Of a stretch of DNA of 64,000 bases, positions 61,926 to 64,000 are shown piece after piece (within the stretch, counting starts at the first letter, position 1; every line of letters begins with the position of its first letter). The notes under the pieces were generated by a model. That model saw nothing but the letters and a program-made list of their open reading frames with translations. It was not told the origin of the DNA and searched no databases. The stretch is from Pachypanchax playfairii. Lineage: Eukaryota > Chordata > Actinopteri > Cyprinodontiformes > Aplocheilidae. Location: contig SSNP01000007.1 of assembly GCA_006937955.1 (NCBI GenBank), forward strand, positions 1,277,676-1,341,675. Direction: 5' to 3'. The translations under genes and the position numbers were made by a program.

Positions 61926-63424
61926 CAAACATCTGATACTTAAAATAGTACAAAAACTCATCAGAACGTCAGGAACAAAAGGTTATTTCCCTTTAAAACA
62001 TTCAGGCAGTGTATTCAACAGGCACATTGCTGCCAGAACACGTGCAACATTTGACAGAGTTTATATCAAAATAACAATTTTTTTTCATTAAACCCATGTT
62101 TGTTTAATTTCTCAGATTCTGTCTGTAATTTTGATTTCTCATCTTGGATGTGTCTGTTCCTGGAATGCAGTAAAACACGCTGCACATTGCAGGTTGTTTA
62201 TGAGTTTCCCAGCATTCATTTTGGTGATAAACTCTCCTCAAAGAAGTTTTTACAGTTAAGTGATGTTTGAAGTAGCAGACAAGGTCCACATCACTGGATG
62301 ATAAAATTTAATATGATCATATATTTGATCTCTTTATATTTAATTGGGAACGTTGACTGAACACAGATTCCATGTAGATGTTTTTTTATTTATTTTTTTT
62401 TGACACTAAAAACAAAATTTCTCTGTGTTTCTCACGTTATCACTAAGGCTTTCAGAGTTTTTTTTTTTTGTTATTCAGTGGCCACTGACAAAACAGTCCC
62501 GCCGCCGGCTCTGTTAAAGGAACAACCCACTCATATTAGAACTTTTCACATTTACTATAAAAAAAATTAACTAACTGCAATAGATGAGCGTTGGAGGAAG
62601 CTCTCCTTTACCTATTAACTTTGTCACACACATGTAAACGCATAAAGTTTAGGATACTGGAACATTTTGATGACATGGCGTGAATGAGGGGACACCGTGG
62701 ACAGCCAGAGCATTTATTTTTACAGATTATTAAGCAGAACAACCTGACATGTGAAATGTGTTTAGGTTGTTTCTTTACATATAAAAACATGTTAAACCTC
62801 ACAGGTTTGATGTTAACCTTTGATCTGGTTTAGAAAAACTGCATGCTGGGAAATTTCCATGCTGAGATCAGTTGAGGTGAAAGAGAAAATGCAAGTCATG
62901 TTTATCACATTGAGATTTTTTATTACTTGAGTTTGTTGATGCCTTAAATCTCACAACTAGAACAACTTGAGCGAGTACAAACGTACATAAAATAAACTTT
63001 TGGTTGAATCTTTAGTTTTCATCATCAGTGTTTCGTATTTAGTTTGTTTTAGTTCCCAGTGAGTTTTACACAGATCATCTGTGTTTTTCATTGTGTCAGT
63101 TCTGTGATTTCTTTATGTCTAGACATCCTCTACAGCTCCGCTCACGCTGTCTTGTTAATGTGTCACACCTGTTCTCCATCCTCCTGATTCCCTCTTCCCA
63201 CAGCTGTTCTTTCTAGTTCCAGCTCAACTATCCACTTGGTGTTCATTCTCATTTCAAATATATAACAGAGAAGCATCCATCAGGTGGAACGTGTGATGTG
63301 TTATTGCATAGAACATTCAGAGAGCTGAAGAAAACCAGTGGAGAAAGATTGAAGGAAAGTGGAGATGGAAGGTTAATTGTAATTAAGTGGGGAAGAAAGG
63401 AAGTCTAGACTTGTAATAGATCTT

Positions 63425-63700
63425 TTAAAGGTTCTGTTTCATGCAAAATCACTTTTTGGAGCTTTAAACCATGTTATGGTGCTATTTACTTCTTCAGTGG
63501 TTTTTGGCCTAATACACACATTTCTCAGTAATCCTCCTGAATCCTGCGCTGCTCCACTCTCTCCTGGAAAACTGTAACATTGTGATGTAACAATGTTACA
63601 CCAGTACCTGCCCGGCGTGTCCATGCTGCCCCTGCAGATTAAACACACGCACGCTGAGCTGCAAGAGTCTGAAGCAAGTGACTAAGCACCACCGTTTTGT
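63425..63700. mobile_element. Dispersed repeat with TTTAAAGGTTCTGTTTCATG terminus
   Basis: The start (TTTAAAGGTTCTGTTTCATG, then CAAAATCACTTTTTGG) resembles the terminus of the repeats at 44664 and 9356. The reverse strand holds a 69-codon frame (63648-63439) of a type that I believe recurs in fish repeat copies. The right limit is uncertain. Part of a DNA transposon is likely. Confidence 0.45.
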
Positions 63701-64000
63701 CGTATTTTACTTTCTAAAAATGTTTCGGTGAATATGTGCATTTGGTTACAGAAATTTATTCACCATTTTATTCAGGCAGCTCGAGGGGCAGCATTCCTGA
63801 GGAGGGGCCTGGAGGAGAAATGGGATTTTAGGTAAACTGAGTGAAAGCTTGAAAAATCAACTCTGAGGTCAATCGTTGTCAAACCGTAAGAGAATAAAAA
63901 CTGTTTCATTTCAAACAGATATTCATTTTTCCCTCGTATTTTCAGTATTAATTTGTGGCGGAAACAAGATGTTGAACTCTAATCTTTATTATTATTTTCA

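Larger units (their letters stand above)
59914..64000. other. Region upstream of the slc26a6-like gene, transposon-rich
   Basis: No exon of another gene was recognised. On the minus strand TATAAGG lies at about 60046-60052, some 135 bp before the slc26a6 ATG, and TATAAAG lies further out near 60157; either may belong to its promoter. The rest carries a short GT/CA run at about 60087-60103 and the repeat remnants listed separately. Confidence 0.5.

Noticed and set aside
61633..62091. 152-codon plus-strand frame as a gene
   Set aside because: No recognisable domain or splice context, and its first part lies in repeat-like sequence.

Overview
The window is vertebrate nuclear DNA, almost certainly a ray-finned fish and probably a teleost. 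The evidence is large AT-rich introns with GT-AG boundaries, fish-type hAT MITEs and a SINE/L2-like retroposon tail, and intact orthologues of vertebrate genes, including a sizzled-type secreted Frizzled-related gene. No RNA gene, CRISPR array, operon or bacterial feature is visible. All exon boundaries below were placed by eye from splice signals, reading phase and remembered family sequences; no alignment was run.

Layout. (1) 1-10225, minus strand: the 5' coding part of a PCTAIRE-type kinase gene (cdk17-like). Two exons are in the window (10225-10065 and 7393-7232); the kinase domain lies off the left edge. (2) 10226-17545: gap between two divergent genes, with a CpG-rich stretch near 14.9-16.1 kb that may hold the cdk promoter. 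(3) 17546-33934, plus strand: a complete nine-exon p4htm gene (505 codons). Intron 2 contains a complete antisense sFRP gene, best matched to sizzled (18665-20222). Intron 7 contains an uninterrupted minisatellite of about 8.3 kb (23989-32266, 25-bp unit, about 330 copies). (4) 37071-49240, plus strand: a complete 14-exon slc6a8 creatine-transporter gene (684 codons) with a GC-rich CCAAT promoter upstream. (5) 51117-59913, minus strand: a complete 19-exon slc26a6-like anion exchanger gene (772 codons), tail to tail with slc6a8. (6) 59914-64000: intergenic, rich in decayed transposons.

The genes do not form a known pathway. P4HTM is an ER 2-oxoglutarate dioxygenase, sizzled a secreted regulator of BMP/Tolloid signalling, SLC6A8 and SLC26A6 plasma-membrane transporters, and CDK17 a cytoplasmic kinase. 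P4HTM and SLC26A6 are both on human 3p21.31, so that pairing looks like retained synteny; SLC6A8 (human Xq28) comes from elsewhere.

Most notable points: the intronic mega-minisatellite; replacement of the third iron ligand of P4HTM (His to Arg, residue 446), together with a shortened second EF-hand, in an otherwise intact reading frame; and the antisense nesting of sizzled in p4htm.
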